From assembly GCF_015207375.1 (NCBI RefSeq), contig NZ_JADEWY010000073.1, positions 1-34,484 on the forward strand: a stretch of DNA of 34,484 nucleotides. Reading direction: 5' to 3'. The stretch is from Coleofasciculus sp. LEGE 07092 (GTDB taxonomy: Bacteria > Cyanobacteriota > Cyanobacteriia > Cyanobacteriales > Coleofasciculaceae). The stretch's first letter is position 1; each line of letters begins with the position of its first letter. The notes under the pieces were generated by a model. The model had not been told where the DNA came from and did no database searches. It saw only the letters and a list, made by a program, of their open reading frames with translations. Shown here in pieces: positions 34,453 to 34,484 of the stretch. Made by a program: the position numbers and the translations under genes.

Positions 34453-34470
34453 GGGAGTGGGGAGTGGGGG
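34453..34470. repeat. STRR heptamer tract (GGGAGTG x2)
   Basis: GGGAGTGGGGAGTGGGGG, about 30 nt upstream of the zinc hydrolase start and near the window edge. Confidence 0.75.
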
Positions 34471-34484
34471 AGAAGAGTAACATC

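Noticed and set aside
1..34484. tRNA, rRNA or riboswitch genes
   Set aside because: I looked for cloverleaf and TPP/cobalamin-type motifs in the gaps, including upstream of dxs, and found none that I could support.

Overview
The window is chromosomal DNA from a cyanobacterium, most likely a filamentous one. The evidence is the many HIP1 octamers (GCGATCGC), the short tandem heptamer repeats (GGGAGTT, GGGAGTA and GGGAGTG types) and interspersed GC-rich palindromes between genes, a cyanobacterial-type Dxs N terminus, and the abundance of PAS/GAF histidine kinases and WD40-STAND proteins. I cannot name the genus. No rRNA, tRNA, CRISPR array or intact insertion sequence was seen.

Layout. (1) 1-4.6 kb, minus strand: dxs (isoprenoid entry enzyme), a geranylgeranyl-reductase-like flavoprotein and mtnA (methionine salvage). 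(2) 4.9-6.5 kb, plus strand: a PAS histidine kinase, a possible 41-residue one-helix protein and a small three-helix membrane protein. (3) 6.5-18.2 kb, minus strand: a run transcribed in the order P-loop ATPase A, TPR-STAND-WD40 protein A, a GAF/PAS HisKA_2-type kinase, and a receiver-PAS-HisKA_2 hybrid kinase. (4) 18.3-19.4 kb, plus: an HGSNAT/NagX-like membrane acyltransferase. (5) 19.6-29.8 kb: a second TPR-STAND-WD40 protein (B) and a second P-loop ATPase (B), separated by a Uma2-family nuclease gene and an unrecognised 812-residue protein that carries a zinc ribbon and a PD-(D/E)XK-like site. (6) 30.2-34.4 kb: a DUF697-type membrane GTPase, a small secreted protein, era, and a succinylglutamate desuccinylase/aspartoacylase-type zinc hydrolase.

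The most interesting part is 12-30 kb. A two-gene unit (small ATPase plus giant STAND receptor with two seven-bladed propellers) is present twice. In copy A the two genes are adjacent. In copy B they lie 3.9 kb apart, and the 812-residue nuclease-like gene between them lacks HIP1 sites and looks AT-richer than its neighbours. The WD40 repeats of copy A are almost identical at DNA level, and the N-terminal domain of both receptors looks like a P-loop fold without a P-loop. Together this resembles an NLR-like recognition or conflict module, but that function is inference. A second pattern is that interspersed repeats overlap, abut or lie within about 10 nt of the stop codons of seven genes.
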